Assembly: GCA_904396155.1 (NCBI GenBank)
Contig: CAJFOI010000032.1
Location: forward strand, 45,547 to 109,546
Length of the DNA stretch: 64,000 bases
Source of the DNA: Candidatus Avispirillum faecium
GTDB taxonomy: Bacteria; Bacillota; Clostridia; Oscillospirales; CAG-272
Direction: 5' to 3'
Shown here: positions 37,010-45,035 of the stretch, one piece after another
How positions within the stretch are numbered: position 1 is the stretch's first letter
Layout: each line of letters opens with the position of its first letter
The notes under the pieces: model-generated
Seen by the model: the letters and a program-made list of their open reading frames with translations, nothing else
Told to the model about the DNA's origin: nothing
Databases searched by the model: none
Made by a program: the position numbers and the translations under genes

Positions 37010-38308
37010 TTATTTGCGAGTGAGGAGCGCTGCCGTCTCCACATGCTTGGTACGGGGGAATAGGTCGCACGCCACAATATGGCTTCGTGTATATCCCTTT
37101 TCTGAAAGCTTTTTCAAGTCCCTCCCGAGGGTTCCCGGCTCACAGGAGATGTACAGAATTTTTCTCGGTTGAAGCTTACATAAAGCCTGCAGCATTTTGT
37201 CCGAACATCCCGCTCTGGGCGGGTCGATCAGTGCAAAGTCGATGGAACCATAGGTGCTTTTTGCAAAATCTCCACTGTCACCGCAGAAAAAGCCCACATT
37301 GGAAAGGCCGTTTGCTGTGGCGTTTTCCTTTGCGTCAGCGACCGCGGCAGGGTTGATTTCCACACCGGTCACATACACCTTCGGATGCAGTTTCGCGATT
37401 GCCATGCCGAAGATCCCGGTGCCGCAGTAGAGATCGATCCCGTATTCTCCCGGCGCGGGGTTTAGCAAATCTACTGCTTTCTGGCACAGCAACTGTGCTG
37501 CCGCTGTATTTACCTGAAAAAAGGAAGATGCGGAGATTTTGAGTGTCAGGCCCAGGAAGGATTCGGAAATATAGTCCTGTCCCCACAAGCAGTCCAACTT
37601 TGCGCCTTTTTCCTCCGGATGGCTGCCGCTTCCTGCCAGTACCCCGACGATTTCCGGATGTTTCTCACGAATATAGGAGGCATATGCTTTTAACGCATCT
37701 TTTGCAACCCCCTTTTCGATTCCCAGCACTACACAGAGCTGAGACGCAGCGCTGTTCGTTCGGAGATAAAGGTAGGACGGCTGTATGCTTTTGCCTGCGA
37801 AGAAAGTTTCTGTGTCTCCTGCGATCTTTGAAAAACTTTCCGGACACAATAGGCAGTCCGATACAGGTACATATTGATGAGACGCCTCCTGCAAAAAGGA
37901 GACCTTGCCGTCTTTTGCAAAGTGGTATACTCCTTTGTTGCGATACCGCAGGGGATTTGCAGAGAGAATTTCTTCGACCTTCACAATTCCCAGGCCTGCG
38001 CGGCGCAGCGCCGTTTCTATAGAAGCTTTTTTGACATCCAGCTCGTGGGCGTAGGTGATATGCTGCAGCGTGCAGCCGCCGCAGGCACCAAAGGCAGGAC
38101 ATGCAGGGTCACATCGAAAGGGGGAGGGCACATCACAGGATGTCACTTCCGCGATTTTATAGTTTTTGCGGCTGTCCACGATCCGGGCTCGAATTTGGTC
38201 TCCGTCTACGGCACCCTTGCAAAAAATCACGCAACCGTCTATTTTGCAAATGCCGTTCCCAAGGGAGTTCATTTCCGGCACGCTGGCAGCAAATACTTCC
38301 GTTTCCAA
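37010..38308 (-). CDS. rlmD: 23S rRNA (uracil-C5)-methyltransferase, RlmD/RlmCD type
   Basis: SAM-dependent C5 methylation of uridine in 23S rRNA. The 432-residue protein has an N-terminal TRAM domain, the 4Fe-4S cysteines CxxxCxxxGACGGC with a later C, the substrate block FFQVNTAAAQ, the SAM motif DLYCGTGIFG, catalytic LIDPPRAG and the nucleophile Cys in ISCEPGTLGRDL (SCEP in place of the common SCNP). Gram-positive RlmCD methylates two sites; which sites here is not readable. It follows nfnB by 11 bp on the minus strand. Confidence 0.93.
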   Translation of the reverse strand: METEVFAASVPEMNSLGNGICKIDGCVIFCKGAVDGDQIRARIVDSRKNYKIAEVTSCDVPSPFRCDPACPAFGACGGCTLQHITYAHELDVKKASIETALRRAGLGIVKVEEILSANPLRYRNKGVYHFAKDGKVSFLQEASHQYVPVSDCLLCPESFSKIAGDTETFFAGKSIQPSYLYLRTNSAASQLCVVLGIEKGVAKDALKAYASYIREKHPEIVGVLAGSGSHPEEKGAKLDCLWGQDYISESFLGLTLKISASSFFQVNTAAAQLLCQKAVDLLNPAPGEYGIDLYCGTGIFGMAIAKLHPKVYVTGVEINPAAVADAKENATANGLSNVGFFCGDSGDFAKSTYGSIDFALIDPPRAGCSDKMLQALCKLQPRKILYISCEPGTLGRDLKKLSEKGYTRSHIVACDLFPRTKHVETAALLTRK

Positions 38309-38319
38309 ATTTACCCTCT

Positions 38320-39750
38320 TTATGATAATTGTCTTTTTTGCAGATATGCGTCAATAGATGCGGCAGCCGTCTTTCCGGCACCCATGGCAAGAATTACCGT
38401 CGCTGCGCCGGTCACGGCATCTCCACCGGCGTAAACCCCTGGCAGGGAAGTGGCGCCGGTTTCCTCTGTGACCACAATACCGCCTCGCGTGTTTACTTCC
38501 AACCCCTTTGTTGTTTTTTTGATGAGAGGATTGGGAGAAGTGCCGATCGCCATGATCACTGCATCTACATCGATTGTAAATTCTGTTCCGGGGATCTCCG
38601 CAGGACTGCGCCGTCCCCGTTCATCCGGTTCTCCAAGCTCCATTTTGACGCACCGGATTCCGGTGACAAGGCCGTTTTTCATATCCCGTTTGTCTGCCGG
38701 ATTTTCATACCCCAGAATTTCTATGGGGTTGGTCAACAGCAGAAGCTCTACGCCTTCTTCTTCTGCGTGTTCCACTTCCTCCCGCCTTGCGGGGATTTCC
38801 TCCATAGAGCGGCGATACACAATATACACTTTATCGGCACCCAGGCGCAGAGCTGTTCGAGCCGCGTCCATTGCCACATTTCCGCCGCCTACAACAGCGA
38901 CCCGTTTGGCCCGCATGATCGGCGTGTCGGAATTCTCCTCATATGCCTTCATTAAATTGCTGCGAGTGAGGTATTCGTTGGCAGAATATACGCCTTTAAG
39001 GGACTCACCGGGAATCCCCATAAACCGAGGCAGACCGGCGCCGGTGCCGATAAACACTGCCGCAAAGCCCATTTCCTCCAGCAGTTCTTCGACCGTGATC
39101 GTTTTTCCCACTACCACGTTGGTTTCGATCTGTACACCCAGCGTCCGCAGCGTGTTCACTTCCAGTTCTACGATAGATTTAGGAAGACGAAATTCAGGAA
39201 TCCCGTATGTCAGAACGCCGCCGGGCCGGTGCAGGGCTTCAAAAATCGTCACTGCATACCCTTTTTTTGCCAGATCTCCGGCGCACGCCAGCCCAGCAGG
39301 CCCGGCGCCGATCACCGCAACCTTATGTCCATTGGAGGCAGGACGTTTGGGTGGCGTTTTGACATATGTATTGTGCCAGTCGGCTACAAAACGTTCCAGC
39401 CGTCCGATCCCCACCGGTTCCCCCTTGATTCCGCGAACGCAGTGCTTTTCGCACTGATTTTCCTGGGGACAGACCCGTCCGCAAATGGCGGGAAGACTGG
39501 AGGAGGCAGAAATGACCTGATAGGCTCCTTCAAAATCTCCCTCTTTGACTTTTTCAATAAAGGCGGGGATATGGATGTTCACCGGGCAGCCGGATACACA
39601 GGGCATATGCTTGCACCCAAGACAGCGCATTGCCTCATCCATGGCGATATCCTTGGTATATCCGGTGGCTACTTCCTGAAAATTGTGCGCACGAATTTCC
39701 GGCGGCTGAGACGGCATGGGGTTTTTTCTTAGATTCATATTTGCTGCCAA
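38320..39750 (-). CDS. nfnB: NfnB / glutamate synthase small-subunit-type oxidoreductase
   Basis: Large subunit of NADH-dependent ferredoxin:NADP oxidoreductase, which couples NADPH oxidation to reduction of NAD and ferredoxin by flavin bifurcation. The 476-residue protein has N-terminal Fe-S cysteines (CLGCKHMPCVSGCPVNIHIP and CGRVCPQENQCEKHC), an FAD fold VIGAGPAGLACAGDLAKKG and a NADPH fold VVGGGNVAMDAART. TTG at 39750, nine bases after GGAGG, gives the family start (M)AANMNLRKNPMP. It begins one base after the nfnA stop. Alone it would be called GltD/GltA-like; the pairing decides for Nfn. Confidence 0.92.
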   Translation of the reverse strand: MAANMNLRKNPMPSQPPEIRAHNFQEVATGYTKDIAMDEAMRCLGCKHMPCVSGCPVNIHIPAFIEKVKEGDFEGAYQVISASSSLPAICGRVCPQENQCEKHCVRGIKGEPVGIGRLERFVADWHNTYVKTPPKRPASNGHKVAVIGAGPAGLACAGDLAKKGYAVTIFEALHRPGGVLTYGIPEFRLPKSIVELEVNTLRTLGVQIETNVVVGKTITVEELLEEMGFAAVFIGTGAGLPRFMGIPGESLKGVYSANEYLTRSNLMKAYEENSDTPIMRAKRVAVVGGGNVAMDAARTALRLGADKVYIVYRRSMEEIPARREEVEHAEEEGVELLLLTNPIEILGYENPADKRDMKNGLVTGIRCVKMELGEPDERGRRSPAEIPGTEFTIDVDAVIMAIGTSPNPLIKKTTKGLEVNTRGGIVVTEETGATSLPGVYAGGDAVTGAATVILAMGAGKTAAASIDAYLQKRQLS

Positions 39751-39751
39751 C

Positions 39752-40594
39752 TTATTCCACCTCCTTTGTAAATAAATTGCAGGCTTCGCTGTACGCATGC
39801 CGCTCAAAATCTCTATACATTGTGCTCCGCTCCATCGCTTCGTCAAAGTCCACGGCAAAGCCGTCAAAATCCGGTCCATCCACGCAGGCAAACTTCGTCT
39901 TTCCGTCTACGGTGAGGCGGCAGCCGCCGCACATTCCTGTACCGTCGATCATGATGGGATTCATAGATACTGTGGTAGGGATTCCGTGGGGTTTTGTGGT
40001 GGCTACTACGAATTTCATCATAACCAGCGGCCCGATGGCGATCACCCGGTCATAGGCTTCTCCTGCGTCGATCGCTTCCTGCAGGGGAAGGGTGACTACG
40101 CCCTGCCTTCCGTAGGAGCCGTCGTCTGTCATTATCGTCAGACGGTCACAGCAGGCGCGAAATTCCTCCTCCAGGATCAAAAGATCCTTGCTGCGAAAGC
40201 CGATGATCCCGTGGACATGGCAGCCCATCTTGTGCAGCTTTTGAGCTACCGGCAGCGCGATGGCACAGCCTACGCCGCCTCCCACGACACAGACTTTGTT
40301 CAGCCCCTCTGTATGGGTGGGCGTTCCCAGCGGTCCCACGAAGTCGGCGATGGATTCTCCCACGTTTTTTTGATTTAGTTTGAAAGTGGTGGCCCCCACG
40401 ACCTGGAAGATGATACGCACCGTTCCTCTCTTCCGGTCATATCCGGCGATTGTGAGGGGGATGCGTTCCCCGTTTTCATTGACCCGCAGAATGATAAACT
40501 GCCCCGGCTGTGCTTTTTTAGCGACGAGCGGTGCTTCGATTTCCATCATCGTGACAGTTGCGTTTAGGCTCTTTTTTGCAACTACTTTGTACAT
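39752..40594 (-). CDS. nfnA: NfnA, FAD/NAD-binding ferredoxin-NADP reductase-like subunit
   Basis: Small subunit of the Nfn transhydrogenase, related to dihydroorotate dehydrogenase electron-transfer subunits. The 280-residue protein shows the FAD-binding RIPLTIAGYDRKRG, a nucleotide-binding VCVVGGGVGCAIALPVA and the 2Fe-2S cluster cysteines DGTGMCGGCRLTVDGKTKFAC (D-ligand type in this family). ATG 40594 begins MYKVVAKKSLN, the family start, after AGGAAAGGAA. A promoter lies at 40698-40726. Confidence 0.92.
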   Translation of the reverse strand: MYKVVAKKSLNATVTMMEIEAPLVAKKAQPGQFIILRVNENGERIPLTIAGYDRKRGTVRIIFQVVGATTFKLNQKNVGESIADFVGPLGTPTHTEGLNKVCVVGGGVGCAIALPVAQKLHKMGCHVHGIIGFRSKDLLILEEEFRACCDRLTIMTDDGSYGRQGVVTLPLQEAIDAGEAYDRVIAIGPLVMMKFVVATTKPHGIPTTVSMNPIMIDGTGMCGGCRLTVDGKTKFACVDGPDFDGFAVDFDEAMERSTMYRDFERHAYSEACNLFTKEVE

Positions 40595-40697
40595 AATAAA
40601 TTTATTCCTTTCCTCTTCTGGCAAAGGGCAGTGTCTTTTCAAATCATATGACAGAAAGCAACCCGTTTCCTGCAATTGCTTTCCCCAGCTTCAATTT

Positions 40698-40726
40698 ATT
40701 GTAGCATAATCCCAGCCGTATTGCAA
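40698..40726 (-). promoter_or_regulatory. promoter for nfnAB-rlmD
   Basis: Minus strand: TTGCAA, 17-bp spacer, TACAAT, about 100 bp before nfnA. Confidence 0.65.
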
Positions 40727-40809
40727 CATCCGTGTGCGATTTCTTCTTTTTGCATATGCTGGAAATGTGCGATATATTGTACATTGACGTACACTTTGTA
40801 TGGAATTGC

Positions 40810-40846
40810 GCAAAACGCCTCCCCGGTTATGGAGGAGGCGTTTTGC
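40810..40846 (-). terminator. hairpin after polA
   Basis: 13-bp stem GCAAAACGCCTCC with its complement, 11-base loop; TTTT lies inside the 3' arm rather than after it. Confidence 0.65.
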
Positions 40847-40861
40847 CGTACCTATCGGTAT

Positions 40862-43366
40862 TTACTTTGCATCCAGCCAGTTTTCCCCTACGGAAATATC
40901 TGCCGACAGAGGAACAGTGGTTTGGACGGCATGTTCCATTTCCCGGCGCAGGATCGCGGACGCCTCCTTTACACATTCCGGGCGGGCTTCCACGATGAGT
41001 TCGTCGTGAACTTGCAGAATCAGCCGGGCGTCAATGCCCGCTTCTTTGATGGCCCGTGAGACACCGATCATGGCCAGCTTGATGATATCTGCTGCGCTTC
41101 CCTGAATGGGGCTGTTCATGGCTACGCGCTTGCCAAATGCCTGTAAGTTTTTATTCTTTGCCGAGAGCTCCGGGATGGGGCGCCGCCGCCCCATCATCGT
41201 GGTGGTATACCCATCCGCCTGTGCTTCTTCCACCGTTTTTTTCAAATATGCATCTACCTGAACATAGGTGGCAAGATAGCTGTCAATATACGCTCTGGCA
41301 GTTTTGCGGGACACGTGAAGATCCTCTGCAAGAGAAAAGTCCCCGATTCCGTAAACGATTCCAAAATTGACGGCTTTGGCCTGCCTGCGCATTTCACTGG
41401 ACACAAGGCTTGGATCTACGTGGAAAACCTCTGCTGCGGTGGATGTGTGTATATCTGTTCCCTTTAGAAATGCCTGACGCATTACCAAATCCCCGGAGAG
41501 CTCTGCCAGGACCCGCAGCTCGATTTGTGAATAGTCGGCGTCGATCAGGACATACCCCGGGCTGGCAATGAAATAACGCCGCAGCTCTTTCCCAAGCTCT
41601 CCCCGCACCGGGATGTTTTGCAGATTGGGATCTACGGAGGAGAGACGGCCGGTCGCGGTGCCCGTTTGATTGAATTTTGTGTGGATCCGCCCGTTTTCAT
41701 CTGTCATTGCAATGAGGTTTTCCCCGTAGGTGCCGATGAGTTTTGTAACCTGACGGTAGTCTAATATATCGGCTATAATGGGATGGTAGGGACGCAGTCT
41801 GGACAGCGTATCCGCATCGGTGGAATACCCGGTTTTGGTTTTCTTTCCGGCGGGAAGCTGCAATTCCTCAAACAGGACCTCTCCAAGCTGCTTTGGAGAG
41901 TTTATATTGAATTCTCTGCCTGCTTGCATGTATATCCGCTGACACAGCAGATCCTGCGTTCCGGTAAGCTGACCGATATATGCGTGCAGGCCTGCCGTGT
42001 CCAGACAAAATCCCCAGGCCTCCATTTCCGAGAGCACCGGAGAAAGAGGAATTTCCACAGTGTGCAAAAGAGAAGTCATTTCCGCTTTTTCCAGGGCGTC
42101 GGCCATGATCGGATACAAGAGATGGGCGTACCAGGCTTCGGCATAAGGCTCTTTGGCGGGCGGATAGGACAAATAACGAATTACCGATTTTTCGATCGGA
42201 TAGGCACTTTCACCAGGGGAGAGAAGATAGGCGGCGGTCATGGTGTCGAAGGTGCACTTTGGATGGATTTCCAGAGGTGCCAGCAATGTGCACAGACTTT
42301 TGTAATCGTGACAGATGCGGGGCACATCGAAAAACGAAGCACAATCCGCGTCCAGCGGCACCTGGTACATCTGCCCACCTGCTGCCGCGTATACTGTGCC
42401 CTCCTGGATAGATACGGCGACGTCGCCCTGCAAAGTACACAAAAAGGAGGAATCTGCCTTTTGGGGAAGGGGAATTTGGGGCGTCTCTCGTTCTTCGGGG
42501 TCTGTGTCGAAGGAAAAACGCTTTGACAGGGCATGAAATTCCAGCTTGGTGAAAAGATCGATCAGTTTTTTTGCGTCGTACCCATGCCAAGTCAGATCGC
42601 CAATTTCCACGTGCAGCGGCACGTCCCGGCAGATCTGTGCGAGCTTCTGAGAGAGATAAGCGGCGTCTTTTCCGGCGATGAGCTTTTCTTTGACGGATTT
42701 GCCGGCGCCGAAAAAGGCGTCGTCGCCGTACAGCGCATCCAGAGAACCGGATGCGGCGATCAGTTTCAGCGCAGTTTTTTCTCCTACACCGGATACACCG
42801 GGAATATTGTCGGATGCGTCGCCCATCAGCGCTTTTACATCTACCAGCTGACAGGGTTGGATTCCGTATTCCTCTTTGAAACGTGTTTCATCGTACAGGA
42901 TATCTTCCTTCGTTTTGACAAGGATGACGCTGCATGCGGGGGTGATTAGCTGCAGGGAGTCCCGGTCGCCCGTGAGCACGTATGCGTGGGTGTTTCCATC
43001 CGCATCTGCTTTTGCACACAGCGTGCCGATGATATCGTCTGCCTCGTATCCCTCACAGGTGAGGACATGAAATCCCATGGCGGCGGCGGTTTCCTTTGCC
43101 CAGGGAAGCTGTTCCGCCAGCTCGTCCGGCATCCCGTGCCGGGTCGCCTTGTATGCGTCAAACATTTTGTGGCGGAAGGTGGGACCCCGCAGATCAAAAG
43201 CGCAGGCAAGACTGTCCGGGCAGAGCGCGTCCAGATGCTTTTTCAAAATGGTGATAAATCCGTATACCGCATTGGTGGGGATATGATCTTTCGTGTAAAG
43301 AGGCCGGATACCGTAAAAAGCCCGATTCAAAATACTGTTGCCGTCTACGATGAGCAGTTTTTTCAT
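40862..43366 (-). CDS. polA: DNA polymerase I
   Basis: Repair and Okazaki-fragment polymerase. The 834-residue protein has a 5'-nuclease domain (1-290, with VDGNSILNRAF and DASDNIPGVSGVGEKTA), a middle domain (about 300-460) lacking the DxE and other metal residues of an active 3'-5' exonuclease, and the polymerase domain with motif A DADYSQIELRVLAELSGD, motif B RRQAKAVNFGIVYG and motif C QVHDELIVE. An inactive proofreading domain is usual in Firmicutes PolA. AGGGATTT precedes ATG 43366; the frame further upstream is not coding. Confidence 0.97.
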   Translation of the reverse strand: MKKLLIVDGNSILNRAFYGIRPLYTKDHIPTNAVYGFITILKKHLDALCPDSLACAFDLRGPTFRHKMFDAYKATRHGMPDELAEQLPWAKETAAAMGFHVLTCEGYEADDIIGTLCAKADADGNTHAYVLTGDRDSLQLITPACSVILVKTKEDILYDETRFKEEYGIQPCQLVDVKALMGDASDNIPGVSGVGEKTALKLIAASGSLDALYGDDAFFGAGKSVKEKLIAGKDAAYLSQKLAQICRDVPLHVEIGDLTWHGYDAKKLIDLFTKLEFHALSKRFSFDTDPEERETPQIPLPQKADSSFLCTLQGDVAVSIQEGTVYAAAGGQMYQVPLDADCASFFDVPRICHDYKSLCTLLAPLEIHPKCTFDTMTAAYLLSPGESAYPIEKSVIRYLSYPPAKEPYAEAWYAHLLYPIMADALEKAEMTSLLHTVEIPLSPVLSEMEAWGFCLDTAGLHAYIGQLTGTQDLLCQRIYMQAGREFNINSPKQLGEVLFEELQLPAGKKTKTGYSTDADTLSRLRPYHPIIADILDYRQVTKLIGTYGENLIAMTDENGRIHTKFNQTGTATGRLSSVDPNLQNIPVRGELGKELRRYFIASPGYVLIDADYSQIELRVLAELSGDLVMRQAFLKGTDIHTSTAAEVFHVDPSLVSSEMRRQAKAVNFGIVYGIGDFSLAEDLHVSRKTARAYIDSYLATYVQVDAYLKKTVEEAQADGYTTTMMGRRRPIPELSAKNKNLQAFGKRVAMNSPIQGSAADIIKLAMIGVSRAIKEAGIDARLILQVHDELIVEARPECVKEASAILRREMEHAVQTTVPLSADISVGENWLDAK

Positions 43367-43436
43367 AAATCCCTCACATTTTCGCGTTACTGGTATTAGT
43401 ATTGTACCCCAGCAGGGAAAATATGTCAAGGAAGAA

Positions 43437-43467
43437 AAGAGGCCGCAGAAACTTCCTGCGGCCTCTT
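43437..43467 (-). terminator. terminator after the lipoprotein pair
   Basis: 12-bp stem AAGAGGCCGCAG with its complement, 7-base loop, then TTTTC on the minus strand. Confidence 0.85.
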
Positions 43468-43472
43468 GGGCG

Positions 43473-44195
43473 TTATTTTTCTGCGGTGGTCTCTTCGCTG
43501 GTTTCTTCATTCCAGGCGTCCAATATTTTCTTGGTGTTTTGACACATAGAAGACTGTTCGCTGAAAGCAAATACCCAGTCCTCGTATTTTTCCTCCAAAA
43601 CCTCCTTGGTGATGCCGGCAGCCTGGACTTCTGCAAGACTGCAGTCGGCGAACCATATGGGGGGATAGATCTCTCCGCCTACGTTGATGGCGTTGGGATT
43701 CATAAAGTGCTGCGCCAGAAGCGTTTTGTCGTTGGAGTACAGGGCGTCGATCTGCTCGTCCGTATATACGGCGTATTCATCATAGTCAAACTCTGGTGGC
43801 GGTGTGTTCGCCTTTTTGAAATCTTCTTTGGGAATGTTGAAATATCTGATAAATGCTAATATACTTATATCCTCAGGAGCTGCTGTACGGTCATAAAAAC
43901 CGCATGAATCCAGCCACTCTTCATATGCAGCCCTTTCTACAAGCTCTGAAAAGGATGATTCAATTCCGTAAAAATCCATATTGTACGCACTTTCCGCATA
44001 AATGTTATCAATACCTCCTGCTTTCTGCGGTTCTTCATTGTTTACTGTGACTTGCGTTTTGCTGGTTTTCGGCTCTACTGTTTGTACCGTGCTGTCTTCT
44101 GTATCTTCCGGCAATTCTTCCGTGGTACTGCAGGCGGTAAAGATACAAAGGGTCAGTACAAACATACATATACATATACATATCAGCTTTTTCAT
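43473..44195 (-). CDS. lipoprotein of unknown family, copy 1
   Basis: I do not recognise the family. The 240-residue protein has a lipoprotein signal (MKKLICICICMFVLTLCIFTAC), an acidic Thr/Glu-rich linker (about 22-60) and a globular part with YEEWLDSCGFYD, FNIPKEDFKKAN, VYTDEQIDALYSND and MNPNAINVGGEIYPPIWF. It ends in a Glu/Thr-rich tail. It is clearly paralogous to the gene 64 bp upstream; the blocks around DEQIDALYSNDKTLLAQ are nearly identical even at DNA level, so duplication is recent. The hydrophobic stretch has four cysteines, which is odd. Extracytoplasmic location is predicted; function unknown. Confidence 0.85.
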   Translation of the reverse strand: MKKLICICICMFVLTLCIFTACSTTEELPEDTEDSTVQTVEPKTSKTQVTVNNEEPQKAGGIDNIYAESAYNMDFYGIESSFSELVERAAYEEWLDSCGFYDRTAAPEDISILAFIRYFNIPKEDFKKANTPPPEFDYDEYAVYTDEQIDALYSNDKTLLAQHFMNPNAINVGGEIYPPIWFADCSLAEVQAAGITKEVLEEKYEDWVFAFSEQSSMCQNTKKILDAWNEETSEETTAEK

Positions 44196-44215
44196 AGGAC
44201 AGTCCTTTCTTTTTA

Positions 44216-44251
44216 CCCGGCAAAGGCAGCCGTTTGACTGCCTCTGCCGGG
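44216..44251 (-). other. intercistronic hairpin between the two lipoprotein genes
   Basis: 14-bp stem CCCGGCAAAGGCAG/CTGCCTCTGCCGGG (one G-U) without a U tract. It may tune the ratio of the two copies or stabilise mRNA. Confidence 0.5.
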
Positions 44252-44259
44252 GGCCGCTC

Positions 44260-44955
44260 TCATTCGGTCAGAGTTGTATCTGCTGCGGTGGTCTCTTCGC
44301 TGGTTTCTTCATTCCAGGCGTCCAATATTTCTTTGGTCTTTTGACAAATATTGGATGCTTCACTAAAAGCAAATACCCAGTCGTCATATTTTTTCTCTAA
44401 AACTTCTTTGGTGATACCGGCAGCTTGAACTTCTTCGAGATTGTGTTCGGTGAACCATATGGGGGGATAAATCTCTCCGCCTACGTTGATGGCGTTGGGA
44501 TTCATAAAGTACTGCGCCAGAAGCGTTTTGTCGTTGGAGTACAGGGCGTCGATCTGCTCGTCCGTATATACGGCGTATTCCGGCATTTCCATATTTGCCG
44601 CTTTGAAATCCTCCTTGGGAATGTTAAAGTATTTGATGAACTCCACAATGTTCATTGTATGGCGCGTTGCCGTATTATCGTAAAATCCCACGGAATCCAG
44701 CCATTCTTCATATGCTTCTTTGTCTATCAGCTGGGAGAATAATGACGAAATTGCATAATAGTCCATATTATATTCACGTGTTGTATACATTCCTGATGTA
44801 CCACCGGCTGCGGGCACCTCCGTTTCGTTAGACTCGGATTCTGTCGTCTGTGCTGTACTGTCTTTTGTATCTTCCGGCAATTCTTCCATGGTACTGCAGG
44901 CAACGAGGAGGCAAAGGGTCAATAAGAAAATGAAAATGGAAAATAATTTTTTCAT
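44260..44955 (-). CDS. lipoprotein of unknown family, copy 2
   Basis: Paralogue of the gene at 43473-44195, and first in the pair. The 231-residue protein has a lipoprotein signal (MKKLFSIFIFLLTLCLLVAC), an acidic linker, and the same globular core: YEEWLDSVGFYD, FNIPKEDFKAAN, YTDEQIDALYSNDKTLLAQ, MNPNAINVGGEIYPPIWF, then a helical stretch VLEKKYDDWVFAFSEAS. The middle differs from copy 1 by small indels around EMPEYAVY. No domain is recognised. AGGAGTATATC precedes the ATG. Confidence 0.85.
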   Translation of the reverse strand: MKKLFSIFIFLLTLCLLVACSTMEELPEDTKDSTAQTTESESNETEVPAAGGTSGMYTTREYNMDYYAISSLFSQLIDKEAYEEWLDSVGFYDNTATRHTMNIVEFIKYFNIPKEDFKAANMEMPEYAVYTDEQIDALYSNDKTLLAQYFMNPNAINVGGEIYPPIWFTEHNLEEVQAAGITKEVLEKKYDDWVFAFSEASNICQKTKEILDAWNEETSEETTAADTTLTE

Positions 44956-45035
44956 GATATACTCCTTTCTATTGTTCTGTAAAGTACTTCTCTGCTATAG
45001 TTTATGCGCAAAATAACATATTGGAAAGGGATAAA

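Noticed and set aside
38157..39732. Plus-strand frames over nfnB and rlmD
   Set aside because: Shadows of clear minus-strand genes with conserved motifs.
42966..43636. Upstream extension of polA by 90 codons
   Set aside because: The extension lacks family similarity and crosses the lipoprotein terminator; MKKLLIVDGNSILNRAF at 43366 is the standard start with a good RBS.
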